Source: Smittia aterrima (Eukaryota; Arthropoda; Insecta; Diptera; Chironomidae). Taken from it: DNA of 64,000 bases. Positions 22,901-34,897 of the stretch are shown here, piece after piece. The notes beneath the pieces were generated by a model. The model saw only the letters and a list, made by a program, of their open reading frames with translations. It was not told where the DNA came from and ran no database searches. The stretch is taken from NCBI GenBank assembly GCA_033063855.1, contig CP093829.1, positions 1,374,243 through 1,438,242 on the forward strand, read 5' to 3'. Both the position numbers and the translations under genes were made by a program. Within the stretch, counting starts at the first letter, position 1. Each line of letters starts with the position of its first letter.

Positions 22901-25346
22901 GTCGAAGAGGCTCGTGAAAAGGAGTACGATTGCGTCATTTGTAATCGCACGGGACCAAGTCTAGAATCTGATCCAATTGGGCTTGTTGTCTTGGTAGAAT
23001 CGAGCAGCATTGTTGGCCATCGAAGAAAGACTCCAAACAGATTTCCGCTTCCAGTTTGCGATGAAGAGAAAGATATTCCAGGTCGACATGTAAGACTTAG
23101 CAGTGAATTTAGAAAACGAGCTGAGATTCTTCAAAGAAAATATGGAACTCAATGGTTCTTGTCTCAAAACATTTGCTGGGAAGGTGGAGTTCATGTTCAA
23201 TCATGTGGTCATCATCTCCATTTGACTTGCCACGAATCTTATTTGAAGTCTTTGGGACCGATGCGACATCAAAACCTAAACATCGAACATGGCGAGTTCT
23301 CTTGCCCTGTTTGTCGTCAGTTAGCAAACTCAGTTCTTCCGTTGAGTCCACAACTGGACCGACCAACAACAGTTATTCGCAATCCAACTCCGGAATATGG
23401 CCAGTTATGTCTTGAGTTAATGGAGCTGATTAAAGACAGCAAACGTTCGACTGTAAGTTTCATTAACATAGAAATCAAGAAATCAAACTAACTTTCTATT
23501 TTCTTTTAGACTACATCAAAACTTGAAGAAGCAATGATTAGAGCAATGGAAAGCATGTCAAACAGTACCCGCAATATTAAGAAATATCATGCAGAAGCTT
23601 TGTATCAAAATCCACCGACAAATGAAAGTCTCTTTTCATTCGTGACGTCTGTCGCACGAACCAATCTCGAATCTGAAGTTATCCAACGAGGCGGGTCCTT
23701 ATGTACGTTCAATGATATTCGCTACAGACCGAAGAGAGAATGCATCGTCCCGTTGCTTCATGTTTTGTCGTTCCACGTTCGATTGATGATCGTGAATAAG
23801 AATTGTCATTTCCAAAACTACGCTTGGGAAATGGATCGAGCATGGGCGTCTTTGTGCGGCCTCCCCACTGTCGAGTCCATCGCTCCAGTGCCTTCATACT
23901 CGAATCACATAACTAATCCAAGTCTTATCACCGATCCTTGTGCTCAGCTAATTAAATTTATTCTTCTCGCTCCAATGCAACTTGACCAAGGTGAGTGGCG
24001 ATTCGAAGAATTATAGAACTCCATTACTAAACGATTTTCTTTTAGCTTATTTCACATGCATCGTTAAAGTGATGTTCAATCTGTTGTATTATCAAATTGT
24101 CTTGCAATTCTGCACTCGATTAACCGACGAAGAGTGCGAGGAAGTGAAAAGAAAATATTCTGACACTCCATTCGTGCCTGAGAACGGAGTCGCAAACGTT
24201 GGAGCTGCAATGGCGCTTGTACTTAATAATTTGGATTCTTGCAAGGAATTTAGAGAGGATCCTATGGAGAGTCGTTTTAGCCATTCATTTGACGATGATG
24301 ATGACGACGACGATGACATTGAAATGAGTGACGAATTTGGAGCAGGGTCATCTTCAAAAAAAGCAGATGTTGATCCCGACATGGAAATGAAAATGAAAGA
24401 CTTTGAATTGGAACTCCAATCTCTTTGTCTGCCTTATCTACGCAATGCAGCATTATTGCGTCACCACATATACCACCAAGAACTGCCTGAAGTTCGAGGA
24501 CCAGAGCTTGAGTTCGCACGCATGGTTTATTTCCTAGAACTGGTGACAAAGAGCATGGACTGGAAAAAATTCAACGCGGCGAAAGCGCTTTGCTTCTCTA
24601 GAGAAACTGAACTCTCACTGCCAATTCATTGGTGTAAAGAGCTAAAGGAATCACGACCACCACATGATATAACAAGGGAACTAATCACGAGTCAGCACAC
24701 AACTTGGCATCAACCACAATTACTTGCTTTGCCTCGCGAGTATGAGAGATTGTTTACGGTAAGAGTTTAAAGTTTAGATTCCCCGAAAAGTAATTCAGAA
24801 ATGCGCAATATTAATAATCTTTTCATATTTTAGTATTACTACGAACAAGCTTGTCTGAAGTGTTCAAATGTTCCAAAGGAAAGCTCGATTTGCTTAATTT
24901 GTGGTAAAATCGTTTGTTTAAAGCAAATCTGCTGCAAAGAACAAGATTGTTGTGAAGCTGTGAGAGTAAGTTAAACAAAATATGTTTTGAACTTTATTGT
25001 TTCTAATTCTCGTAAATAATTAACTAGCACGCAATCACTTGCGGTCGCGGAACTGGAGTTTTTCTCGTCGTCACTTCGACTTTCATTATCGTTGTCAGAG
25101 GAAGTCGTGCTTGCTTGTGGGGCTCCCTTTACTTGGATGAATATGACGAAGAAGATCGTGATTTGAAGTAAGAAAAACAAATATAAAATTTTATTTAGAC
25201 TTCAACTTAATTTAAACTTATTTTACAGACGTGGAAAGCCGTTGTATTTATCGAAAGATCGCTTCAACCTTCTGGAATCTCAGTGGCTCTCGCATCGCTT
25301 TGGCCACATAAATCGTTCTTGGGTGTTTCATCGCGATTCGTTGTAA
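16964..25346 (+). CDS. Ubr3: E3 ubiquitin ligase UBR3 (UBR box, RING-H2)
   Basis: N-recognin-family E3 ligase. Eleven exons: 16964-17231, 19069-19547, 19604-20096, 20157-20336, 20396-20784, 20873-23452, 23510-23990, 24046-24758, 24834-24965, 25028-25167 and 25229-25346, giving 1990 residues. The N-terminus has EWCKWIIASGKSPNDF. The UBR zinc box follows (CGLVWVPHVVAYRCRTCG, NHDFNMFLSQAGGACDCGD, GFCSDHG). An acidic disordered part comes next, then a Glu/Arg-rich coiled coil. The RING-H2 reads YDCVICNRTG...HLTCHESYLKSL...FSCPVCRQ. The C-terminal Cys-rich UBR autoinhibitory part reads CLKCSNVPKESSICLICGK and ends RGKPLYLSKDRFNLLESQWLSHRF. The UBR box and C-terminus are diagnostic for UBR3 rather than UBR1/2. 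The first intron (1.84 kb) is far longer than the other nine (51-88 bases). A second copy of exons 5-11 lies after the gap at 58936. Confidence 0.95.
17232..19068. other. Long first intron of Ubr3
   Basis: A GTAAGC donor and a TTTTTATAG acceptor enclose 1837 bases. Short ORFs occur on both strands, but none has recognisable protein character or splice context. Being the only long intron of the gene, it may carry regulatory sequence. I see no RNA gene or repeat in it. Confidence 0.5.
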
Positions 25347-26890
25347 ATTAATTTTTGGTTCGCTAGGAAAAAAAAAATATTGAAAATGTGATAAAGCAAT
25401 TGAGACGAAGTTTGAGCTCAAAAATTCATTTCTTAGCATTTCTTAGCTAGAAACATTTCAAAAGTATTTACTGCTGACTTGCATTGAACGACGTCAATCT
25501 TAAGAAATTCGACCGATTTGTTTTCATGAATTTGTTTATTCGCAAGTCTCTTTTTGGCAATGCTCGAATATCAAATGAAATTTTAATGAAAATTTTGCTC
25601 AAACTGGGACGAAGAATTTATTCGATTATTTGAAAAATGTTATTGCACTTTCGATCCTAGTTCACGATGACGAACGTAATTGATAAACGTTTAAATAAAA
25701 GATTTGAAGTCTAACTTGAAGTTAGTAACTTCCTTCAAAAATCAATCCGGAAGAATTTTATTTTAACAGTTTTATTTCAGTCGTTAAAAAGCCCATTGTG
25801 CGACGAAACTATTCAAGATTGTTGAAGAATGATATTTAAATAACAGATGCAAAAAAAACTGGAATGTTGAACCATAAAAACTTGATTTTTCCAAAATGCA
25901 GCTTTTTGAATTTACAGTGACATTTGATTTAACAACTATGACAAATAAATTTAAATATGTCGTAGTAAAATTTCATCTTTAACTTCGTCAATAAGCTAAC
26001 TCCGAATTCCCAATCATAATTCATCTTCGGGAAGCTCCGAAAAGATCCATAATTTTGCCATTTCGTAGAATCTATTTCTAAAAGCAGCAGAATCACCCCT
26101 TTGACCTGAAAGCGACTGAACTCATTTGACAACATTGTAGTTCCCATTGATGAACTGGAAAATAATCTAACACAAACAATATTTTCAAAATATCTTTGAA
26201 AATTTCCTTTACAATTGTTTATTTTTGTTTACTCAACGCGAGCACTTCTAGATTAAAAGAAACGCTTTCAAATATTTTGTACATAAATATTATTTATTGA
26301 TCGCTAAATTGAAATAGGAACAACAAGAATATAACTTTCAGTTAAAACAAACAAATTAAATATTTTGTGCAAGTTCGCTGACTTTAGATGAAGTAGTGCA
26401 AGTGAACTAAGGCAGATACTTAATTCTATAAATAATTGAAGAGTTAACAGTACTTTGGTGTCTACATTATATTGACAATGCTTGTTGACTCTTTAATAAT
26501 AAAAGCTCTCAGATAAAAGTAAGAAGGTTTCCTTTCCTCCTCAGCCTAGATTGCACTTTCTACCCGAGTTCACTCTTCATGTCATTCATCAAATGTCGCG
26601 ACAAACAAATATTACAAATTAAAATTATTTACTTCTAAGAGTGTTCAGTCTTATCGATGCAGCGTTTTCCATTCAATGTAATTACGTCGATGATTAAAGT
26701 TCATTGAAACTAAAAAATGTTTCTCAATGCAAAGTATTTTTTGTTTTTGGCGAAATTGTCGGGGGAATTTTTTAGAGTTTCATGGGCGAATAAATGCAAT
26801 TTAATGATTGACTAACGCATGAGATGAAATCTCCGTAAATTTGTTTTCTTATCTGCTTTCGAGATTATTATTATTACATCACATCGAAGT
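25347..26890. other. Intergenic region between convergent Ubr3 and Vkr
   Basis: Contains the Ubr3 3' UTR (AATAAA at 25694-25699) and, from the right, the 3' UTR of the minus-strand receptor gene. No coding potential seen. The first 380 bases recur at the right end of the window as part of the second Ubr3 copy. Confidence 0.5.
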
Positions 26891-29800
26891 TTATATTGCA
26901 CTTGTGCATTCATCGGGTGATGATCGATTGCTTTTACCGAATCCGCACATCGGCATGTATTTCATTAAACTTAAATTACTTTTCGATATCTCCTGACGAG
27001 CGTAAAGTAGAGGCTCGACCGGATTATAATTGCCATTCGGCAGTGTCGCGGTAAGATCAGGATGATTGTCGTTTGACATCATTCCATTGATTCGTTTTGG
27101 CATTTTCATATCCACATATTCAAATGGATCTGGATGATTGACTTGATGATGATTTGGTATTGCGGATGATGAAACAGATGCTCTTAAAAAATTGTTTGCT
27201 GCTGGCGTGTGCGATCGATCACGATTCTCAATCGGATAAGCATTAAAGTTCTCAAAGTTTTCGTTATCTCCACCATCAATCAAGTTGACTTGATCGTCGA
27301 GACAAGGCTTTGGAACGTCCATGTTTGGTGTCAACATTCGCGGATAATTTGAGATGAACTCCACGATTGTTGATGCGCCAGGTCGCTTCTTCAAGTCGAT
27401 ACTAAAGCATGAAGACATTAAAGCTTTTAATTGGGGTTTGCACGTCGCTGGAATCTTTATGCTGTTTCCAAGCTTCACGTGCTCCTGTTGTAAGAAAAAT
27501 TGAGTAAGTAAAAATATTACAATCGAGCTCTTAATTGATTCTTACAAAAACTTCATTATTGTTGAGTCCTTGAAAAGGAAAAGCTCCGAGTGTAACAATC
27601 TCGTAGAGGAGAACACCGTAAGACCAAATATCAGAGCCATGTGAGAAGATTCCTCCCTGTCAAGAGAAACAAAAGTTTTAATTGTTTGAAAAAGATAAAC
27701 GACAAAAGAACAAACATCGAGACTCTCAGGTGCCATCCATCTCACGGGCAGCATTCCTCTCCTTGCAAATCGATAATAATCGCTTTCGAAAGTCGGGCGC
27801 GCCATGCCAAAGTCTCCGATCTTTACGATTCGCTGTTGATTTATCATGCAATTACGGCAAGCAATATCACGATGAACGTAATTCATAGACGATAAATAGG
27901 AAAGTCCTCTAGCAACGTCCAGCGCCATCAACGTCAGTCGCTTCGGACAAACATCGCTATCGTCACTAAGTTTATCATTAACCAAGTGTCGTCGAGCTAG
28001 CAGGAACGTTTTGAGATCGCCGTAGAGCATATATTCCATTATTGCGTAAAGCGGTTCAGATTGAAGACAAACCGCTAATAGCTTCACGATGTTCTTGTGA
28101 TCAAAGCGTTTCATCGTCTCCGATTCGGCGAGAAAATCAAGTCGATTCTCAGCGTTTGAACCTGTCTTCAATGTTTTGACTGCAACCGGAGTCCAATCGT
28201 CACTGTCGTCAATTCTAGCATCACCGCCGTAAACTGTTCCGAAAGCCCCTTCACCCAAAATTCGGTTCATTACGACATTCTCTCGATCGATTTCCCATTT
28301 TGTCAGCTCAATACCATTGACGATCGTTCGGTAATTTCCCAAAAATTTATTCGAGATCTCCATCTTTTTGTCATACTTTCTCTTCCAAAAGAGAAAGGAC
28401 GAGGCCGAGCACAGGAGAACGACGAAAATGCACAATGCGATTATGAGAATTGTGTAAATTGTTTGACAATCAATTCCAAATGCATCAGCGAAAAATTTGA
28501 GATTACAACTCTCGGTTCCGTCAGTCGGCGTCTCGCCTCTAAACCATTTTATTTGACTCGTGAGTGTTAGTACGCTATCGACAAACGTTCGATTTGCTAT
28601 CTTCGGCGTGTAAGTTCCGACTTGGACGAAATTATTTCCTTGCCATTGTAGAATGTTTATGTCAGTTAGTCGTGAATTGCCATCGACGAATTGAATTCTG
28701 CCTGAGACACCTTGAAAGTCCATGTCTCTAATTAGACTGGCGAGTTTTTCCATTGTCGGTCCGCTATCGAGTTGCGCCATGTATCGTTGTCCCTGCGAAT
28801 CTGTTTTTATTTTTGTTTAATGAGATGAAGAAGAAATGAGCTCAACAAATTGCGTCATCGCTCCAAAACAATTTTCTTCTTACCTTCATTGATCAGCTGT
28901 TGCAAAGCTTTGACGTAAACCCAAATGGCATCGTACGTAAAGCCAGCATAGTCTCCGAATTGTGTTTGGTTTTGAGACGTTTCTTTCAAATACTTTTCCT
29001 TCCATTGCTTGATCGTTTGGTTCCCTGGTATCACATCCAAGTCATTTCCAAATGAAACGTAGTCGAAAGCCAAATGTCCATCGAGAGCACTTCTCATTTC
29101 TTTCTCACTGCACGTGACGTTAATATCTTGAAAGCCTGTTTCATTCAACTTCATCGAAATATAAACCGGCAAGAACCAAACAAAGCCGTGCTCTGCCGTC
29201 ATCTATGATGATATGAAATTAGAAGCGAAGTAAACAAAAGTGTCAAGTTAATGCATTTGTCATTCGATGACGGAGTGAAAATTTAATTCAAAGTATAGTC
29301 AACAAAAACATTTGTGTATGCACATTCCTTCTTGTTTTTCTTGAAGTTTTTTTCAAAAGTTAGCTTACCTCCATTTTGCTAGCGGCGCAAATGATCAACT
29401 TCATTAAATTGTGATCGTGAACGTCAGCTATGATGATCTTGGCACGATGAATATCCCTCAGTTCTTTGAGATGCTTGATATTGTGAAATAAGAGTTTTTC
29501 GTTAACAGATGTTTGGATTTGTGAGATGTGAGAGCTTTACCGTTTTAAAATTTTCAAATTGCTTCGCTTTATCGGGAACGCGATTAAACTTTTTATTCAC
29601 TAACAAGACAATCTCTTTCTCTTTAAGCTTCGGCTCCATGTTTGTTATGTATTCTGTATACTTCATGCTGTGTTTACAAATAGAATTAACATTTTAAATC
29701 AACAGACTCTTCCACTTCTTACCTGTCTTCTGTCAACGCCGCTAATCGTTTCCAATTTAATTCAGTGAAAAGCTTCTCGTAAACATCTTCGTACCTAAAG

Positions 29801-32080
29801 AAAGAATTGACAGAAAGTTACTTCCTTGGAATTCTATAAATAACGAAACCTTGAAAAGTGTCTCGAGTTGCACAATATTTCTTGGAAATAAATGCACAAG
29901 CAACAAAACGATTTTCTTTTCACTTAATGTACAGACGAGGAAGCTACTAAATATTTATTTACTCACTGCTTTGACTGCCCGATTGTCCGGAAAAAGTAAG
30001 GAAATTGATCCAACGAATTATCCAACGAAATTCCTTCGGCTGCGTACGTGATGACAGAGGTCTTAAAGTGTTTTGAGATAGCTGCGATAGGTTCGACTGC
30101 TTCGCTACATGCTAAAGGGGTAAATATTGACATTTATTAACGATCAATTACAATTCAAGATGTGTGAGCTAATATTTACACGGTCCGAGAACTCCCACCA
30201 AGTGCTTTCGTTCACTGTAAAAATCAATAAATTCTCGGAGAACAAGATCGGGCTTGCAGTCGACATTTTTTTTCTTCACAGATAATTCGTAACCTGGAAG
30301 CATCTCAGGGTTGTCATCAATTACTTCTTGAGCGATTCTTAATGCTGCATCGATTCCGTCGTATTCTCGTCCAGTGTTCTCCAATGGAAAACTATTTGAT
30401 GAAATTTAATTTTTACTTTTTTGATCAACGATCAATTTTCTTAACTTACATTCCCGCAATATGAATTTTCTTCTTCTTAGGTTTACCTGGCACCCACGAT
30501 AAAGTATTGTTCGCCGAGTAGACTTGCTTATTATTTTGCAGCCACTTGCAAGCAATGTTGTTGTAAATATTCTCGAGAGTTACATTCGATATTCCTTCTC
30601 GTGGAGCTTTCTTGTACAAATAAAACTTTTGGATCTCGCTGTAATTCTCTTGATAAAGGTCAAGAAGTGGAAGCAGCGATTGAAACTGCATGTATGTTAT
30701 AACTTCTATAAGATTATCTGTTGACTTGACTTTATCATTAAAATAAATTGACACAGAGTTCAATTCGTATTGACACTTATTTGAATCGCCTTTATAAAGT
30801 TCACAGCTTGGCATTGTCACTGGATTGTACTTAAATGGTCCATTGATAATTTCCGAAGGAGTCCAATGAAGAATTAAATATTTCATCTGCTTGGATCTAG
30901 CATTTCTAATTGAATTTAATCGACTGATGGCAACAGGAAGTTGATCTCCGAAGTAAAAAACTCTCATCTTTAGTTTAAGCTTTTTCACATGGTCTTCGAA
31001 GAATCCAATGTCATCTTTATGAGACGTGAGCACAACGGCACACGGTTCTGTTTCTGATTCGCATTGAGGAGGCGAGTAATGTGCCAAAGAATTGTTATGG
31101 AGATATTTACTCTCATTTGATTCTAAGATGATTTTAAAATCTTCTTTAATTTTCTGATAACTTGAGCTGGATGCAATGAAATCCTCGTAAGAATATGTTC
31201 GAGATCCAAACTCTTCTTGGATGAACAGTCCATATTTGAAAGGATCTTTTGATAATGTACTTCCTTGTGTGACGGTGAGAGGAAACATCAAATGTGAGAT
31301 TGGAGCAACCCAAACTTCGAGATTCATTGCTGTGTTATCTTTCAGATTCCATAACGGAAAGAACTCCCTTAAATCTTCTCCCGATATATCCTTTAGCTTC
31401 TCATCCAAATCGATGATGCTAATATTTTTATATTCATAAACTTCTTTAAGAAAGATCGCAAATACGCGAGTCACAAGTTGATGCGTCACACGGTGCGTCA
31501 CTTGCAAATCCAACTGCTCTAAGTTTATTGTTGGAAATGTGGAATCTGTGTGAGAGAAGGAGAATTTGATTAAAGTGGGAAATCTTGCATTCAAATCGCT
31601 TGAATCAGCTCGTGATTGATCCGCTAATTGCAGCTCGAAAACATGTGTCTCGATCCGGCACGTACACTAATTGCGATAACAATTGCAAGAGCTTTTTGTT
31701 TTATTGCATTTCAAGTGTCTGACTAGTTGCAAGATGTTAAAAAATCGAGGGAATTGCGCATCGAAAGGATTCTTCACTTTGTCTTGTCATTCATGAAGCT
31801 TTCATTCACATTGATAACATTTCCTTTATGAATATTTCGAGTCAGCAAATTTCGTTTGTAAGTGATCAATGTATTGCTCGTTGATAAGAAATTATTATTG
31901 TGAATGCATTTTGCCGAGTCGTTAAAATTTATATTTAACGTCAATGCTTTAAGACTAAATAAATTGCGTTGTTGACTCACCTTTCTTTGGTAGTTCTAGT
32001 TTGCAGTTAAAGTCGAAGTAATCGGATGTTGACAACGTCGATTTGAGCAAACTGATAAGACAGATAAGTAGCAGCTTCAT
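26891..32080 (-). CDS. Vkr: Venus kinase receptor (VFT ligand-binding domain + tyrosine kinase)
   Basis: Single-pass receptor tyrosine kinase. Exons on the minus strand: 32080-31981, 31623-30450, 30391-30180, 30111-29967, 29794-29723, 29667-29541, 29473-29369, 29202-28884, 28800-27716, 27656-27546 and 27484-26891, giving 1347 residues. A signal peptide (MKLLLICLISLLKS) precedes a long ectodomain. Its Venus-flytrap part includes PLENTGREYDGIDAALRIAQ, GPSCSEAVEPIAAISKHFKT and FPYFFRTIGQSKQYEDVY. One transmembrane helix (IYTILIIALCIFVVLLCSAS) follows. The insulin-receptor-like kinase is intact: GEGAFGTVYGG loop, VAVKTLK lysine, HRDIACRN loop, GDFGMAR, and YYRF...LPVRWMAPESL. The tail holds YVDM and YMPM. 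Mosquito VKR is the reported receptor for ovary ecdysteroidogenic hormone; the gene is absent from Drosophila. Ligand here is inference. Confidence 0.93.
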
Positions 32081-34897
32081 TTTCTAATGTCACGCTGACA
32101 ACTAAAGAAAGGCGAAAAAGTTCATTTGTAAAATATTTTCGTACGTTCCACGCGCACTAAAAATAAAAGTGTTGATCATGACCTTATACAATAAAAAAGC
32201 TTTAAATAACAGTGTCGATGAATGAAATGTGTAAAGCGATCGTCTTATCATTCACGCGTAAGGGAAAATTGAAGTTTGATAAAAAGAGTTTTTCTAGAGA
32301 AAAGTGTAAGTCGTTCAACCCGACAGCTGTTACAAGCAAGTTTATAATAAAATATTCGCCTTGGCCTTGAATCGAAAATAATTTGGAAAGAAACTCTTTT
32401 CCTATGAATTGTGATAACGAAACGAAAAATCTTTTTTCTCTTATTTTCTCTCAAGCCTTCAAACAAAGAAGAGAACGCGATCATCTTAGCAAAGTCGGAA
32501 CAACAAGTTTTGTCGCGTATTCAAAATAAACTTCGCACTTAATGCTGATATACGCAGAAGTTTTTAGATCGAAGTGTTCGATGACTTTAATCGAATTAAT
32601 ATCAAATCGAAGAGCTTGTTTGTCACTCAACGGTTGTTTGCGTTATTTTTCTCGTGACACAGTTTTAATCTTTTTGGGAGTTCAACTCATTTCGCTTGAA
32701 TTCAATAAAAGAGCAGATTCAGATGAAATCTTGTTGTTGTGAATCATTCACCTTGCGTTGTGTGTGAGAAGAAAATCATGATTTTATTTATTTTGATATT
32801 TATTTGTTTGGGACAATTTAAGATTTAGCGTGGAAGATTCACTTCGCTTCGCATCGACTCGGCTGAGCCGAAATGTTTAAATAAACAAATTGATTGCGTA
32901 GGGCGATGATCATAAAACTTTTTTTTTATTCTATCTCAGTCTTGTCTGAGCTTACAGAAAAGCGATTATCGCGTTCGACTTTAAAACTTCGGGCGCTTCC
33001 GTGAAAACAAACAATTTCTTCACGCACACGAAAGTGTCGGACCGAAACTAATCTCACGTTTCTCTTTAAAACTAATTCACTGATTGCTGCGAATCAAAAA
33101 GTCATTCAGAAAAATATTTTATGATTCAAATATTAATGATCGTTTGAACTGTGAGTTGCTGGCAATTATCATAAACAGTCAAATTTATTTCGACCGATGA
33201 GTTCAATTGTTTTCGCGGCTGGCTATAAATTTTTTTTTTCTTCTATCGTTCGCCAGACATTCGAAAAATTGATTGACAGAATCGGTGCTAATAAGCTGAG
33301 AATTGGACGATCGAGATGATGTCTAAGAAGAGTCAAGAGAAAAACAACGTTTATCACCTTCTTCGTCTACAACGCAATCAATGTTGCAATATTTATTGCT
33401 GATTAAAGTCTATTAATGGACAGTAAGACTTGAAGAAGCGCGAAACGTGAAGAAATAAAATAAAGAAAAGAAACTCGAGCCCCTCTCTCTCTGATTTAGT
33501 TTCCCGTCCACTTATTTTTATCGAAATTTTGTCCGACAAGATTCGAGGACAAAAAAAAAAAGCAAAACCCGTTGAAAGTCAGGTGCTACTGATATCGTTG
33601 CACAATATCATGATACCACACACAATGAGAACTTAATGTTGTTTATTTTCTGTTTTGGTGCTGAATGGAAGCAATGAACTCAAGTAAAACTTACTTTACC
33701 TTTGTAGATTACGTATCTCGAGAGAAAAACTTCTGTATCTTCAAATATTTCTCATTCAACTTTGGACTTGGCGATCAATGACTATCATCAGTTTTATTAT
33801 TGCATAGATTGTTAATTTCCAAAGGCCGTTGGTGTTTCTTTTTTATGAGATATCTAAAAGCTCTGACAGTTTAGTTAACAACAAATAAACACCAAACTTG
33901 TTTTTGTTCTTTAGGAATCGGAATCAAGTTTGAATTCGACCGCATTCATGAAACAAAAAAAAAACAAAAAATTGCTTTTAATCTCGCCAGGAATTATTTT
34001 TAGAGTCCGTTTGCTTCCCGCGCGACGGTGACAAAAGTTACTTCTTTATCAATTAACACATGCACAGATAAGTTTTGTTTTGCAATTTCAGTTTTTCCCC
34101 ACGACCTTTCATTATTAAACTTTTTTGAAGTTCCGCTCTTGTTTTGTAAAAACAGTTTTTGACACTTTTTTTTTGACGTCGATACACATAAGAAACTGAT
34201 TAATTAAACTTTTCTCCTCTACCCCAACATCTTCTCACTCAGGGCTACACTTATTTTTATTGTCTTCTTCTTGCTACGTTTTATTTTCACGAGAATTTTT
34301 TTTTCCGTTTCTCGCGATGAATATTCTGCGACTTCAACGATCAACCGCCTATCACTGAATAACAAATACTCAACTTTTTTTTTATAAAACATATTCGCGA
34401 CTTCAAGAGAGAAAATGGAGAAGAGAAAATAAGTTGAGAGCGAAGTGGGGAAAAATCGGTTAAGCCATTGTTGATTAATGTAAATATTGCATTATCATTT
34501 AATGAATTAATTTAATTAGGAGACGACTCAAGAATTACAAAAATTAAAAGAAAGGTAAAAAAGGTCATTTATGCAAAAATTGGGCAGTTAGCGCATTGAC
34601 AGGAAATATTATTAAAAATTATTTCCATTTATCGTAATCACCGAGGTAATCACAACCTCTAATCACCACCTGCAAATTGAATGAACGAAATAGTGTTAAA
34701 CAACAAAGTATTTATCTTTGAATTAGAATTTTATTTACTAGCTTACTATTCCAATATCTTCTTAGTAGTTAAACAAACAAAACGAAGAAGTTAACTTCTT
34801 ATAAATTTTTTTATTATTATTTTCTCGCAAGCTTATCAAAACTAATTTTGATTTCCTTTCTGCAATAACAAAGTTCATTTTATCATCACGCTTCACT
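32081..34897. other. Gene-free region between Vkr and PNUTS
   Basis: About 2.8 kb of AT-rich DNA holding the Vkr promoter on the left and the PNUTS 3' UTR on the right. Only short unsupported ORFs occur. Many T and A runs, and a small CT run near 33483, but no clear repeat, tRNA or conserved element that I can support. Confidence 0.4.
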
